Of a DNA stretch of 64,000 nt, positions 25,356-35,232 are shown one piece after another. A program made the position numbers and the translations under genes. Numbering within the stretch: position 1 is the stretch's first letter; each line of letters begins with the position of its first letter. The notes under the pieces were generated by a model that was not told the DNA's origin, did no database searches, and saw nothing but the letters and a program-made list of their open reading frames with translations. This DNA comes from Micromonospora deserti (GTDB taxonomy: Bacteria; Actinomycetota; Actinomycetes; Mycobacteriales; Micromonosporaceae). The stretch spans positions 22,214 through 86,213 of the forward strand of contig NZ_POUB01000003.1 in assembly GCF_003236335.1 (NCBI RefSeq). The letters are read 5' to 3'.

Positions 25356-28300
25356 TCAGTCGCGCGGCAGCAACGAGGTCGGTAGCGTCGTCTCCTCCAT
25401 CTCATCCGATTCATCTGGAGCCTGCGCCAGTCCTGGGACATCCGAGTATTCAGCGTCCAGATCGACAACGTCCCCTGCCGGATTTCCGATGATGATGCCA
25501 AGCGCATTCTCCAACACTTCCGCCCTGTCGACTCCGTCCCGAACCTCAGCTTCACCGTCGGCCCCTTCGTCGGCTACGGTCGGCAGCACATAATGTTGCG
25601 CCAAGCTTGCTAGGTGTAGCGGTAGCGGCATGGACAGGGCATCCAGATAGTCGGGGGCCTGACGAAGATGGTGGACAGCCAAGGCCAACGCCTCCGGCAC
25701 GTCGCCCTGTTGAGGGTGACACGCCAATACCGTGATTTCGATCAAAGCGGGGTTCCACGCCGGGATCTCTGTGTCGATGGTCGGTTTCCCCTTGTTCGCG
25801 CCTTGGCGCAAGGGACGAGGGGCCAGCTTGTCAGCTTCGACCGCGGACTTCTTGAAGGTGCCGGCTTTCGCTGTTGTGCTGTAGAAGGTGCGCCCGGTGC
25901 CCTCCGCCTCGGCCCACATGCCCGGCGGTAGGCCGTGGATCCCGCCGGTCGTTGGATTGCCCCACCACTGTGGAGTTTCCCGCCCGTCGGCGTCACGCAC
26001 GCGGACGAGCCGCAGATCGGCGTCCACACTGGCTGCCGGCGCGTGGCCCGTCTTGATCAGATCGGGCTCCGCGTTGCCGTCCTGAAGCCAGGGCCAGTGC
26101 ATTCGGCTGTTCTGCGAGTGCGTTAGAAGCATGGTGGGATGGCCGCGCAATGATCTGATCATTTTTTGCAAATAGCGACCCGTCTCCTTACGTTGTTCCT
26201 CCATATCCTGCTTCCATACCCGATACGTCACCCGTTTCATTGCACCGGTCGAGCTGCCGTCGGCGGCTACACGTTGTTGGGGAACGGTACCGGGCGGCAC
26301 TGCGGCCAGGTCGAACGAGCCCGGATCCTGCTCATCGTCGACCTCTAAATCAGGAATCTCTGCAATCTTGACCAGTCTCAGCAGGAATTTCGGGTAGGAA
26401 ATCCACTGAAGGGAATTCGGGTCCCAGCCAGTAACCGCCGCGAGCCCTGACCCGCTCCCGAGAGGGCTGACCATGACCGCGACGGGGGTGTGCCGCGGCA
26501 GTCGAGTCGGGCCGTCCTTGCGTCGCTTCACCATCCAGGTAGCAACGTAGCGCAGTTTGTTGGGCAGGGTTCCCGCGACCGCGTGTTCCGGCAGGACCCG
26601 GACGCCGAGTTGGCGAAGCCCGTCCTGCCAGCCTGAGCGGACTCGGTGGTCAACGTTCTTTTCCGAGTTGTAGGACTTGGCCTTCTTCGGGACCAGCACG
26701 AACTGGGTCAGCACGCCGGCGTCAGCGCAGCCTAAGCGGAGGGCGTACTTCGGATCGTCCAGGTTGTGGGCATAGTCTTGCCGCCGATCGATCTCGACCA
26801 GTGCGAGTTCCGGGTGGTCGGCATGGGCGCCGTCGGCTTCGAGGAACGACCGAATCATCTGGCGGCGGGCGTCGATGGCGTCGGCGAGGGCTTTGCCCTT
26901 TGGGCGTGCCTTGGGATCTATACCAAGGGTCTCGGCGAGTCCGTTGACCAGCCGTAGGCAGCGCAGTTCGAGCGTTAGCTCCGGGGTACGCCACACCAGG
27001 AGCGCGGGGCTTCCGGGTTTGGCGCGGTCGAACGCCGCCTGAGTGTAGGCCGGTTCCGGCCAGCGGCCGTCCCCTTCCAATCCGAGGATCTCGGCAATGG
27101 CACCGATCGCCGCGTCACGGAGGGAGGAGGTTTGCCACAAGAGTCGGGCCTTCACCGTCGGTGGCATCGCATCCGAGGCGAGCTCTGCGGGTAGGACTGG
27201 GACCGGATTTATGTTCACTTTCATCGCTACGGCTAGGGCGATCCGGCGAGCGTGCGCAGCCCTGGCTTGCTCGGCCTTCTTCCCCACGTCGGTGGACGGG
27301 GTGACCCGTTGGTTGGAGGGGGCGCTGGGGCCGGCATGGCTGCGGGTCAGCTTGGGTACCCGGCGTAGTCCTTCGGGCAGTGCCTGTTCAGCCCACTCGG
27401 TGATCTGGGAGCGTTGGTGCGACATCAGGCCGGAGCCGATTTCGTGCGCGCCCATCCGGGTACTGTGCACGATCGCGGCGCGTACTCCTTGCCCATCGCC
27501 GATCCAGTCAGCTGGTGCAGTGAGGAGCCTATCGGGGTCGGGGAACGGTTGACTGAGGCTGAGGCGGCGAAGAATCCGCGCGGGTCCGTTGCCGCCCCAC
27601 ACATATTCACGGCTGCTTCGGTCGTAGGCGAGGCGGACGACCGCAAAGCGGTCGCTGGTGGGAGTTCCGCTGAGCCAAGGGATGGTGGGTCTCAGGTAGA
27701 CCGACGTCGCGGTGCGGTAGGGCAGCCGGACTCTGTCGGTTCGAGAATCCACGTGAGTCACCCAGCGCCGAACGCCGGTATGCAGGTGGAGACGTGGTCG
27801 CGGATCGAATGGAACCGTGTGCAGAGACACGGCGATGTAGATTGAGAACCACCAGTTCCGGCCTTTGACATCGTGCCAAAGGGGCTGAGAAACCAGTTCT
27901 GCGCCCTGTTGGCGAGGGCCGCGGGGGACGGCTCGGAACCGTAACGTTCCTGCTCCACTGTCGTAGGGGTCGAGCGCGAGGATACGCCGCGCCAAGGCGT
28001 CAGTGGCCAGTTGGTATTGGCGAGCTAATGGGGCGGCGGTACCACCGTCGGTGGTTGGACAGCCGAGCAGGTCGACGGTGACCTCTTGCCATTGCGGCGG
28101 ATCGGCGAGCAATTCAGTATGCGTAGATTGGACTTCCCGCAGATACTCTTCCTCTGGTCGTAGGTCACGTAGCCAGACGCCAAGCAACCGATCGAGGGTG
28201 TTCGAAGGCAGCGGGTCAGGGGCGTCGGTCGGTACATAGAGCCACGCGTCTTGCGCGCGTTGGATGGGGTCGGTTGGTCGGCCACGCACAACCAGGTCAG

Positions 28301-28511
28301 GCGCCAGGCATTGAAGCACGCCGTCCATCCGGCGAGTCGGCACGGCACGGTAGGGCTCCTGGTCGGGACCTCGGCCGAGGTTGCAAAGGGCTAGGACGCT
28401 GGGATTCCAGGTCTCGGGGAATGCCAGCGCGCGATACTGCCCGGTCAGTGGGGGGTACTGCGGGTCAAGGATGTACGCGGCGCGGCTGATGTCGTCATAC
28501 CTGGGGGCCAT
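25356..28511 (-). CDS. pPIWI-RE family protein (X domain, MID, RNase H/PIWI domain)
   Basis: The 1051 residues match the pPIWI-RE architecture: an N-terminal X-type region (YILDPQYPPLTGQYRALAFP), a middle domain, and a C-terminal RNase H-fold PIWI domain. The latter begins around HPELALVEIDRRQDY (E573, D575), continues through TPVAVMVSPLGSG and PTMLLTHSQNSRMHWP, and ends with ALIEITVLACHP, AVHHLRQAPDYL, LPLHLASLAQHYVLP. No PAZ domain. Family knowledge: Argonaute-related proteins predicted to use nucleic-acid guides against invading DNA. ATG 28511 has GGAAGG upstream and overlaps the helicase gene by 17 bases. Confidence 0.85.
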   Translation of the reverse strand: MAPRYDDISRAAYILDPQYPPLTGQYRALAFPETWNPSVLALCNLGRGPDQEPYRAVPTRRMDGVLQCLAPDLVVRGRPTDPIQRAQDAWLYVPTDAPDPLPSNTLDRLLGVWLRDLRPEEEYLREVQSTHTELLADPPQWQEVTVDLLGCPTTDGGTAAPLARQYQLATDALARRILALDPYDSGAGTLRFRAVPRGPRQQGAELVSQPLWHDVKGRNWWFSIYIAVSLHTVPFDPRPRLHLHTGVRRWVTHVDSRTDRVRLPYRTATSVYLRPTIPWLSGTPTSDRFAVVRLAYDRSSREYVWGGNGPARILRRLSLSQPFPDPDRLLTAPADWIGDGQGVRAAIVHSTRMGAHEIGSGLMSHQRSQITEWAEQALPEGLRRVPKLTRSHAGPSAPSNQRVTPSTDVGKKAEQARAAHARRIALAVAMKVNINPVPVLPAELASDAMPPTVKARLLWQTSSLRDAAIGAIAEILGLEGDGRWPEPAYTQAAFDRAKPGSPALLVWRTPELTLELRCLRLVNGLAETLGIDPKARPKGKALADAIDARRQMIRSFLEADGAHADHPELALVEIDRRQDYAHNLDDPKYALRLGCADAGVLTQFVLVPKKAKSYNSEKNVDHRVRSGWQDGLRQLGVRVLPEHAVAGTLPNKLRYVATWMVKRRKDGPTRLPRHTPVAVMVSPLGSGSGLAAVTGWDPNSLQWISYPKFLLRLVKIAEIPDLEVDDEQDPGSFDLAAVPPGTVPQQRVAADGSSTGAMKRVTYRVWKQDMEEQRKETGRYLQKMIRSLRGHPTMLLTHSQNSRMHWPWLQDGNAEPDLIKTGHAPAASVDADLRLVRVRDADGRETPQWWGNPTTGGIHGLPPGMWAEAEGTGRTFYSTTAKAGTFKKSAVEADKLAPRPLRQGANKGKPTIDTEIPAWNPALIEITVLACHPQQGDVPEALALAVHHLRQAPDYLDALSMPLPLHLASLAQHYVLPTVADEGADGEAEVRDGVDRAEVLENALGIIIGNPAGDVVDLDAEYSDVPGLAQAPDESDEMEETTLPTSLLPRD

Positions 28512-31500
28512 GGATACCTTCCGCGTCGTGGATGGCTGCCGGTTCGGATGGCGGGTTCGCCGTGGACCGCAGCTGGGTGAGCGCGTCGTACAACGGCTCG
28601 TAGAGAGTGCGAACAAGAGCCGGATCTGCTGGATTCGGAAAGGTTTCCGGGTCGTTGGTTGGGTCGAAGTACGGAGCAAGAACCTGGTGCAGCTTGGCCA
28701 GCAGCCCTTCGTCGGTCCGACGACGACGGCGCCCAGCCGTTTCGGTGGTTGGGTCAGGCGTCGGGCTGCGCGCTTCAGCGAGGGCCGGGGCGAAGGCGGC
28801 GTCGACGAATACGACCCTGGCGGGGACGCCGCCACGTACTAGGCGGCCGATGACCTGCCAGATCGTGACCATCTGGTCCCAAGCGAAGGAGGTCTGTTCG
28901 GTAGGGCTGAGTCGTGAGTAGGCGTAGCGGCGTGAAAGCAGCCGACGCCACTCTCGGCGAGCTAGATGCCGGAAGGCAAGGCCGGCCGCGTCGAGTTGTC
29001 CGGCCTCGCTAACGAGTTTGCTGAAGGTGCCGGTGAGTAGGCCGGGCTGATCACGGACGAAGCGGGTGACCCAGTCATTGATAGCAAAGACTGCCAAGGA
29101 AAGATCGTCGGGGCGGGGGTGTGGTCGGGCGAGGAAGAAGACAACGCCGAATGCCGCGGTTCGTTGTGCGTTGAGGATGTTGTGGCCCCGTTCGATAGCC
29201 AACAGTGGGGCGACAAGCAGCTCGGCATCAGGGTCTTCAGCGAAGGCAGCGAGGTCGCCTCGACGCACCGCGGTGGCCTGGGCGAGTTCATCGTGGCTGG
29301 TAGCGCCCGAAGAACTGGAAGTTTCCAGCTCGGCGTCGTCGGCGACGACCACCCGCACCCTGCCGGACCAGCGTGGGATCTCTTGGAGGAGGTTGGCCGC
29401 TGTGGTGGCTTCCCGGTAGCTGCCCACCAACAAGAGAGCACGTCGGCGGCCTTCGTCCTGGATCTGGCGCAGTTCCTGATCGAGTGGGCTGGGCTGCCCT
29501 GCAATGGATTTTCCAAGTCGCGTCACAATTTGACGGAGCACACCGGCGCGTGCGTCAAGGCGGGTACCGGACAGGGTCAGAGGCCCTGTGCTGTCGTAGA
29601 GGAAGTGGGTCCGGAAAGTGGTTCCCCGGATTGCCTGGAGCGCAGCCTCGTCGGGTTTGAGTACCGCTTTCACTGGTACCAGAATGTGAGCACGGGTGGA
29701 GGTGCCTGCCCAACTGGTCCCGGACATCAGCAGTACATGCGGGCCGGGCCGGCCGTTCGCCGGGTCAGCGCCCAATGACGGTAGGTTCAGCAGCAACTCT
29801 CGGCCAACGCCGGCGCAGCGGAAGAAGCGCAGGGTGCCACTTCGCCGGTCATCGCCCCCCGGTCCAGGCTCGTCGGGTAGGTATTGGAAGCCGAGAACGT
29901 TTCCCATGGGGGCTTCCGGCACGACGGGAGCGTAGTCGAGGGGTGGACGGCGGGAGAGCTCGTTGTCGGCGGTGTCGAGATGCATGGCGGCTTCGACCTG
30001 CGGCCACATGAACGACACTCGATCCAGCCGATGGTGCAGGGTGGCGAGGAGGAGGGTGAATTCCAGGCGGGTGGCGGTGCGCTCACGCCATGGTCGCGTT
30101 CCCCAAGTGTCGACCTCGTCGCGGCGCGCTCCGTCGGTGGGTTCCGGTTGGCAGACAGATCCATCAATGATCGGGGATCCGGCAAGCAGCAAGTCCAGGA
30201 TAGCGTGGACACGCTCACGGGTGCCCCGTTCGTTGAGTGTGTGCAACAGGTCGCGAGCTCCGGCGACGAGCGCGTTGGTGTCGTCGTCATGGGGACCGCG
30301 GTCGCCGAGCGGATCGTCGCGGAAGTCGTCGAAGGTCGAGACTACGGCGCGACGACGCTCGGCCCACGGCTCAGCACCAGTGTTGGCTGGAGTGGGTCTG
30401 CCAGCGTCAGGATCGAGGGCCTCCTCATCGTCGTACACATCGGTGTCGGCACGCACCCCTTCTGGCGTCGATGCGGCACTGCCAGGTTGTGGGTACCAAT
30501 CAGCGATGAGCTTCTCCTGGAGTGTCCATGCACTGAAGTACTCGATGTCAGCCCAGTTCCGGAGGTCAGCGTTGCTGATCAGCATGGCGTAGAGACGATT
30601 CGTGGCCGAACTGACCACGTCCAGGGCTGCGCCCCACCGTTCGACGTCACGCTCGGACAGCGGCAATCGCCCTTGGCGCGCTAGCTCATCGATCTTGTGA
30701 GTATGCAGTCGGTCCAACCAGGACTCCGGACCCCGGATAACGAGCGTCGCGGCAGGTGCGAACGCGGTGTCCAACTGCATCTGGACGCGGTCTGCCTCAT
30801 CAACGACGATGATGTCGCTGCGCAGACAGGCAAGTTCGAGGCGGCGCAGACGTTCCTCGTTGAGGTGCTGCGGGACGGCGCTCTGTACAAGGCTGGCTGG
30901 GTTGGCTACCCAGATCAGTGCGTTGACCATGTCGCGGTCCGCGCTGTGCCGCGGGCAGATACTCCACATCGGGCAGCCATGTGCGGGTACCGTCTCGTCG
31001 TCACCATTTGGCGTGGACTGCGTGTCCGCTTGGGCTCCGGTTGGATATCGGTCGGGCAGTTGTATCCGGTTGATCTCGAGCGGGGCCGGCTTGTTGACGG
31101 GACGCAGATTGACGCAGGGGGCATCGGCGTAGCGAAGCGGTTCGGTGGCCTCCATCCCACGCAACGCGTCGACGACGCAGACGGTGCTGAGGTCGTCGAA
31201 GCCCGAATCATTGTGAGCGAGCAGGGAACCATGGCCCCGGGCGGCCAGCCGCCGGTGCAGGCGTGCCGCGTGCCGTTCCCGAGTTGTTCCGCCCAGGATC
31301 GGCACCGCGGTCAAGCCGAGGCAGCGGAAGAGGCTGGTCAGGGCGAGCTGCTCGGCGACATCGCCAACGATCAGTGTGGTGCGCAGACCTCTACGCGCGC
31401 CCCATACTGCAATCAGGGTCATGATGGTGCTCTTGCCAGCACCGACCATGCCGACCATGTGTAGCAGCCGATCCAGGCGAAGGACAGTTGCGGCCTGGAA

Positions 31501-32226
31501 TGAGCGGCCATCGGGCGACAGCGTGTCCAGTCGCAGGTCGCCCAACCGCTTAGCCCAGGAACCTGGCCGGAGGTCGAGATCCCGCTCGACCTGATCCATC
31601 CATTGCGCGGTATTAGCGAGTTCTTCCAGTGGTATGTCCAGTGGGATCCCGGCGGTACTGGGTACCGCCGTGAGGTCGTGGCCGAGTGCCGGCTCCAAGC
31701 AGAGCTCTTGGGGAATCGTGACCGCGGCCGGCCGGCGTCGCTCGACGAAGCGGCTCGGTCCCGCCCCAGCCAGGGGCAGCGCCCGCCGATCAAAATCCGG
31801 TAGTGCCGACAGTGCCTGGTCGAAAAGCGCATACCGGTCACCCGCGATAGTGGGCTCCACTCTGCGAACGGAAACATCTTCAGCAGCGATTCGGTAGCCA
31901 CGCAGCCGCTCAGGTAGCAGGTTGTACGTTTCCAGGCTTTGGAGCCAGGTCCGGCGGCGCCGCAACTTCCACAGCAGGTGACGCGCTGCGTTGAGCATCA
32001 CCTGCTCGTCCGCCGTCGCAGCGATTCCCGCGGCGGCGGCGAAGGGATAGCCACCGAGCAGCGTGTAAACACCGCTGGCGCTGGCTGACGGGTCCAGGCG
32101 TTCGAGTAGCCGCAGGCCCAGCTCAACCTGACAAAGTAGGGCCGGTTTCACGTCGGCGTATTCGATGGGCCACGCCTTCGCAAGGTTCTTGGCCAAGGGC
32201 TGGTACCAATCACTGCTATTACGCAT
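28495..32226 (-). CDS. DinG-like superfamily 2 helicase of the pPIWI-RE system, probable Fe-S protein
   Basis: The 1243 residues open with a helical domain of about 230 residues that should be the system-specific Z-type module. Walker A is GMVGAGKST at 259-267 (K265) and the DEAD box at 476-479 in VVDEADR. Between them lie C371, C418, C424 and C467 (the middle pair as GCPMWSIC), the position where XPD/DinG helicases hold a 4Fe-4S cluster. The second RecA lobe has ALLLVGSYREATTAANLL and a closing VIGRLVRGGVPARVVFVDAAFA. It should unwind or remodel target DNA in partnership with the PIWI protein. It overlaps the REase gene by eight bases. Confidence 0.85.
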   Translation of the reverse strand: MRNSSDWYQPLAKNLAKAWPIEYADVKPALLCQVELGLRLLERLDPSASASGVYTLLGGYPFAAAAGIAATADEQVMLNAARHLLWKLRRRRTWLQSLETYNLLPERLRGYRIAAEDVSVRRVEPTIAGDRYALFDQALSALPDFDRRALPLAGAGPSRFVERRRPAAVTIPQELCLEPALGHDLTAVPSTAGIPLDIPLEELANTAQWMDQVERDLDLRPGSWAKRLGDLRLDTLSPDGRSFQAATVLRLDRLLHMVGMVGAGKSTIMTLIAVWGARRGLRTTLIVGDVAEQLALTSLFRCLGLTAVPILGGTTRERHAARLHRRLAARGHGSLLAHNDSGFDDLSTVCVVDALRGMEATEPLRYADAPCVNLRPVNKPAPLEINRIQLPDRYPTGAQADTQSTPNGDDETVPAHGCPMWSICPRHSADRDMVNALIWVANPASLVQSAVPQHLNEERLRRLELACLRSDIIVVDEADRVQMQLDTAFAPAATLVIRGPESWLDRLHTHKIDELARQGRLPLSERDVERWGAALDVVSSATNRLYAMLISNADLRNWADIEYFSAWTLQEKLIADWYPQPGSAASTPEGVRADTDVYDDEEALDPDAGRPTPANTGAEPWAERRRAVVSTFDDFRDDPLGDRGPHDDDTNALVAGARDLLHTLNERGTRERVHAILDLLLAGSPIIDGSVCQPEPTDGARRDEVDTWGTRPWRERTATRLEFTLLLATLHHRLDRVSFMWPQVEAAMHLDTADNELSRRPPLDYAPVVPEAPMGNVLGFQYLPDEPGPGGDDRRSGTLRFFRCAGVGRELLLNLPSLGADPANGRPGPHVLLMSGTSWAGTSTRAHILVPVKAVLKPDEAALQAIRGTTFRTHFLYDSTGPLTLSGTRLDARAGVLRQIVTRLGKSIAGQPSPLDQELRQIQDEGRRRALLLVGSYREATTAANLLQEIPRWSGRVRVVVADDAELETSSSSGATSHDELAQATAVRRGDLAAFAEDPDAELLVAPLLAIERGHNILNAQRTAAFGVVFFLARPHPRPDDLSLAVFAINDWVTRFVRDQPGLLTGTFSKLVSEAGQLDAAGLAFRHLARREWRRLLSRRYAYSRLSPTEQTSFAWDQMVTIWQVIGRLVRGGVPARVVFVDAAFAPALAEARSPTPDPTTETAGRRRRRTDEGLLAKLHQVLAPYFDPTNDPETFPNPADPALVRTLYEPLYDALTQLRSTANPPSEPAAIHDAEGIHGPQV

Positions 32227-33421
32227 TAGGACCTTTCTTCCCGCCGTAGGCCGCGACCAGGTGGACGTCGGTGTTGCCGCGCAGCCGTGTCCGGACGAGG
32301 TCCACGAGGTGCCGGTCGGTCAGAAGCGGCAGATCCTGCGCTGCGGGGGCAAGGTTGCGGTAGTACGTGGCGAGGTAGTCGCCATGGGCGTCCACCTGCT
32401 CTTGTGGGACGACCCAGCACGACTCGTCGTACGGCGGCTGCGCGGGTACAGCCTTCGCCGCCTTGGCGAGGAGCCCGGGGTGTTTCCAGTCCTTGACGTC
32501 GACAGCCCAAACGAGTCCGTCAGGGAACGTGATTCGCACGTCGTACGCATCGAATCCAGGCCACATAGCAACGTCGAGCCGCTTTGCGCCGGCTCGCAAT
32601 GCGGTCAGCCGCCCTTCTAGATCGACCTCGGCCCGACCGGGGCCGGTCACGAACTGGCGTAAGGGCCTCACGAGCTGATAGACGACGTCCGCATCGGCCT
32701 CCTCCGTGAGCGCCCGACCCGTTGGCGCAGGTCCCCGTCGACGGCATGCATCACGCTCGCACCACCAGTCCCCGCCGGGAAGCGGAAGGAGCAGGGTCCG
32801 GCAGCGTCCGCACGTGGTGTAAACGCCGTCGCGCCGATGGCTGACCGGAGCTGGTTCGTAGCACCGATCGAGCAGCTCAGTCACCGGGTCGAGGTAAAGG
32901 TCTGTGCTGATCTCGAACTTCTCCGCGCTGCTCAGCACCGGTTTTTCGACTAGCAGACGACGGAAAGCGGTGTAGGACTCCGGTGAGGAGACTTGCTGGC
33001 AAAGCCGCATTGCCGAACGGACGACGTCTCGGTCGAACTGGGCGGCGGCGCTGTCGCGGGAATGAACCCACCACTCGTGGCACAGCTGTGTGGGTACGAG
33101 CGCCACGGGATCGACGAGTAGGTCGTCGGGTCCAAAGGCATCGGGCGGCAGGTCCAGTGGCCAGTCCTCCAACGGCCGTGTATGGCACCAGGCGAGCAGG
33201 TCCGGCACGCTGCGAGGCATTTCGTCAATGCGGCGCAAAAGGCAAGACAGGACCAGCCGGTCCACGGCCCGTTGAGCCTCGGCCGGATACGGCAACGTGA
33301 AGGCGTCCAATCCCCGTATGTCGGCCAGCCGGATCACTGCGCTAGCGATGGTATGCAGCAGCAGAACATCGGAATACGCGGCCCAGTCGGAGAACCGGGT
33401 CGCGGTGGCGGTTGGAGGCAT
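32219..33421 (-). CDS. pPIWI-RE-associated restriction-endonuclease-fold protein with zinc finger
   Basis: A 400-residue protein. The N-terminal two thirds are helical and unique to the system. A Cys4-type zinc ribbon appears mid-protein (TTCGRCRTLLLP, WWCERDACR). The C-terminal domain has the nuclease core: the strand ITFPDGLVWAVDVKDW with D308-x-K310, the (D/E)xK half of the PD-(D/E)xK motif, and an upstream FDAYDVR acidic strand. This is the third canonical member of pPIWI-RE islands and the presumed DNA-cutting subunit. ATG 33421 follows AGAGGA and overlaps the upstream stop by one base. Confidence 0.85.
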   Translation of the reverse strand: MPPTATATRFSDWAAYSDVLLLHTIASAVIRLADIRGLDAFTLPYPAEAQRAVDRLVLSCLLRRIDEMPRSVPDLLAWCHTRPLEDWPLDLPPDAFGPDDLLVDPVALVPTQLCHEWWVHSRDSAAAQFDRDVVRSAMRLCQQVSSPESYTAFRRLLVEKPVLSSAEKFEISTDLYLDPVTELLDRCYEPAPVSHRRDGVYTTCGRCRTLLLPLPGGDWWCERDACRRRGPAPTGRALTEEADADVVYQLVRPLRQFVTGPGRAEVDLEGRLTALRAGAKRLDVAMWPGFDAYDVRITFPDGLVWAVDVKDWKHPGLLAKAAKAVPAQPPYDESCWVVPQEQVDAHGDYLATYYRNLAPAAQDLPLLTDRHLVDLVRTRLRGNTDVHLVAAYGGKKGPNA

Positions 33422-35214
33422 CAGCGATCCTCTGGCTTGGCAGCGGTAGCGGTCAGGTGCGCTTGGCCTGGGCGGCACCATGCACGGACTTCACAGTCCG
33501 CACAGTGCCTTCCCGGGGTGGGTTCGAACGAACCGTCCTGCAACCATGGGCGCAGTAGGTCTTCAAGGACGTCATGCGCCTCCCGGACGACGCGTGGCTG
33601 AGAAGGGTCCAGCTCCTCCAGGGTCACGTCGTCGGCGTTCAGCAGTTCCAGCTCAACCCGTGACCGCGTCACGTCTCCACCAAGCACACCGGCGTGGAGT
33701 ATCAACACGGCAAGAGCGAGCTGTGGATACTGCCGAAGCAACGGTTGGCCTTCGTACAGCCGCCCAGTGGAAGTCTTGGTCTCGCGCCAGGTCCAGCCAC
33801 CAGCCCGGGTATGCAGCAGATCCGGGGTCGCGATCCACACCAGGTTCGCGACCGGCTCAAAGAAGCTGACCCGATGCTGGACAAGAACCTGTTCATGATC
33901 ACCTAGCCCGGCGAGCGGGCATACCGCCTCGTGGTGCGCCAACATCTTCGCGCCCTGGTCAGCTTCGTCGGCAGACAATGAGAAGGTTCCGGTCATCCAG
34001 GCAGACCGGTCGATGATCTCCAACGCCGTTCGGCATCCGCCGGCTGGCCGGTCGCGGTGTCGGTCATTGAGCCATGCGTCCACGGCGCGGCCACGGCGGA
34101 TTGCGCCGTTCTCCAGCCGAGGTGCTTTCAGCTTGAGTTGCCGGGCAAGGTGGTACTGGGCAGGGCATGCGTCGTAGGTACGAAGATCGGAGACCGAGAC
34201 GCTTCGCCGCGCTCGGGGCTGCGTGCTTAATGAGACGGACAGTAGGTTCGGCGTGCGCGGTAGCGCATCGCAGCCTGAAAGCGCCTTGCACCGGACGCAA
34301 CTTGAGCCTGGTCGGGCGTTGCGATCCACGACCGCCCGCGAGAGTACGACCTTGGCGTCCGCAGCGAAGTGTTGATCGACCTCATGACGATCCCAATCCA
34401 CGAGCGTCGTTGTGGTGCCGTCGCCACAGCCCACGTCAATGACACGCACCCGCGACGGAAACACCTGGTCGCGTTCCTCGGTTCTGAAGGTTTCGACCCG
34501 GTAGGGGCGACGCCCGCCACCTATGCAGGGCTCGCCATACGCAGCCACGTATGCGGCCGTTGCTTTCTCCGACGCGGGGCGGTCAGGCTTCGCCGCGCCG
34601 AACGACAGTAGCCAAAGATCCCGGGCACTTCCATCGAGGGCGACGTAGCCCCGGCCCCACGCAGTTGTTTCGTAGGCGAGAACGCCACGAAGGTCCGGCT
34701 TGCTCAGCGTCCGTCGCGCAACCCACGCGTACCTGACTGGATGTGTGGGTAGCAGACCTGCGACTTCACGCCGATATTGGTCGGCTGCTCTGGCAGCGAG
34801 GTACTGGGATATGGCGGCGGCCGTCCATTCCAGCAGGCCGGGGTGCGCAGGCGGGCGGTTCCGCAGGCCGAAGGTGCCCCGTGTGCTGTGGAGCTGTTCG
34901 ATTACCTTCGGTGTCGCCCTGCCGTCGTGTTCGATCCGGTCGAGGGCATCCATGAGCGGCTTCAAGGTAAAGCCCTGCAGCGGCGCTGCGACATACGGCG
35001 GGTATGGATCTTCGTCCAGCAGTGGTCGTGCGTTGGTGCTGCGCGCCAGAGGGCAGTCTTCGGGGTTATCACGTGCCGCAGCGAGATTGATACGAATCAG
35101 GCTGATATCGCCTGCGGTGCCGTTGGGTCTAGACCAAGTGGACATCACGTTCCGTTGGGGGCTCGCAAGGAGTGCGTCTACGACAGCCGGGCGAGGTAAC
35201 CGTACCGTCTTCAC
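33421..35214 (-). CDS. RecB/Cas4-like PD-(D/E)XK nuclease with 4Fe-4S cluster
   Basis: This protein of 597 residues has an N-terminal half without a recognised domain, including CVRCKALSGC, which may bind a second metal. The C-terminal half is a RecB-type nuclease: DLRTYDACPAQYHL with C350, then the catalytic D465 (ATPDLL) and E478-T-K480 (WRETKTS), a conserved Gln/Tyr helix (LLRQYPQLALAV) and HCADCEVRAWC giving C571, C574, C580. C350 with these three is the classical Fe-S clamp of Cas4/AddB nucleases. It heads the pPIWI-RE operon. GTG 35214 is preferred; ATG 35145 would drop a well-composed leader. Confidence 0.8.
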   Translation of the reverse strand: MKTVRLPRPAVVDALLASPQRNVMSTWSRPNGTAGDISLIRINLAAARDNPEDCPLARSTNARPLLDEDPYPPYVAAPLQGFTLKPLMDALDRIEHDGRATPKVIEQLHSTRGTFGLRNRPPAHPGLLEWTAAAISQYLAARAADQYRREVAGLLPTHPVRYAWVARRTLSKPDLRGVLAYETTAWGRGYVALDGSARDLWLLSFGAAKPDRPASEKATAAYVAAYGEPCIGGGRRPYRVETFRTEERDQVFPSRVRVIDVGCGDGTTTTLVDWDRHEVDQHFAADAKVVLSRAVVDRNARPGSSCVRCKALSGCDALPRTPNLLSVSLSTQPRARRSVSVSDLRTYDACPAQYHLARQLKLKAPRLENGAIRRGRAVDAWLNDRHRDRPAGGCRTALEIIDRSAWMTGTFSLSADEADQGAKMLAHHEAVCPLAGLGDHEQVLVQHRVSFFEPVANLVWIATPDLLHTRAGGWTWRETKTSTGRLYEGQPLLRQYPQLALAVLILHAGVLGGDVTRSRVELELLNADDVTLEELDPSQPRVVREAHDVLEDLLRPWLQDGSFEPTPGRHCADCEVRAWCRPGQAHLTATAAKPEDR

Positions 35215-35232
35215 GTGACTACTCAAGCACAC

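Noticed and set aside
25356..28511. Canonical long Argonaute with PAZ
   Set aside because: No PAZ-like region; the neighbours and C-terminal pattern fit the pPIWI-RE family instead.
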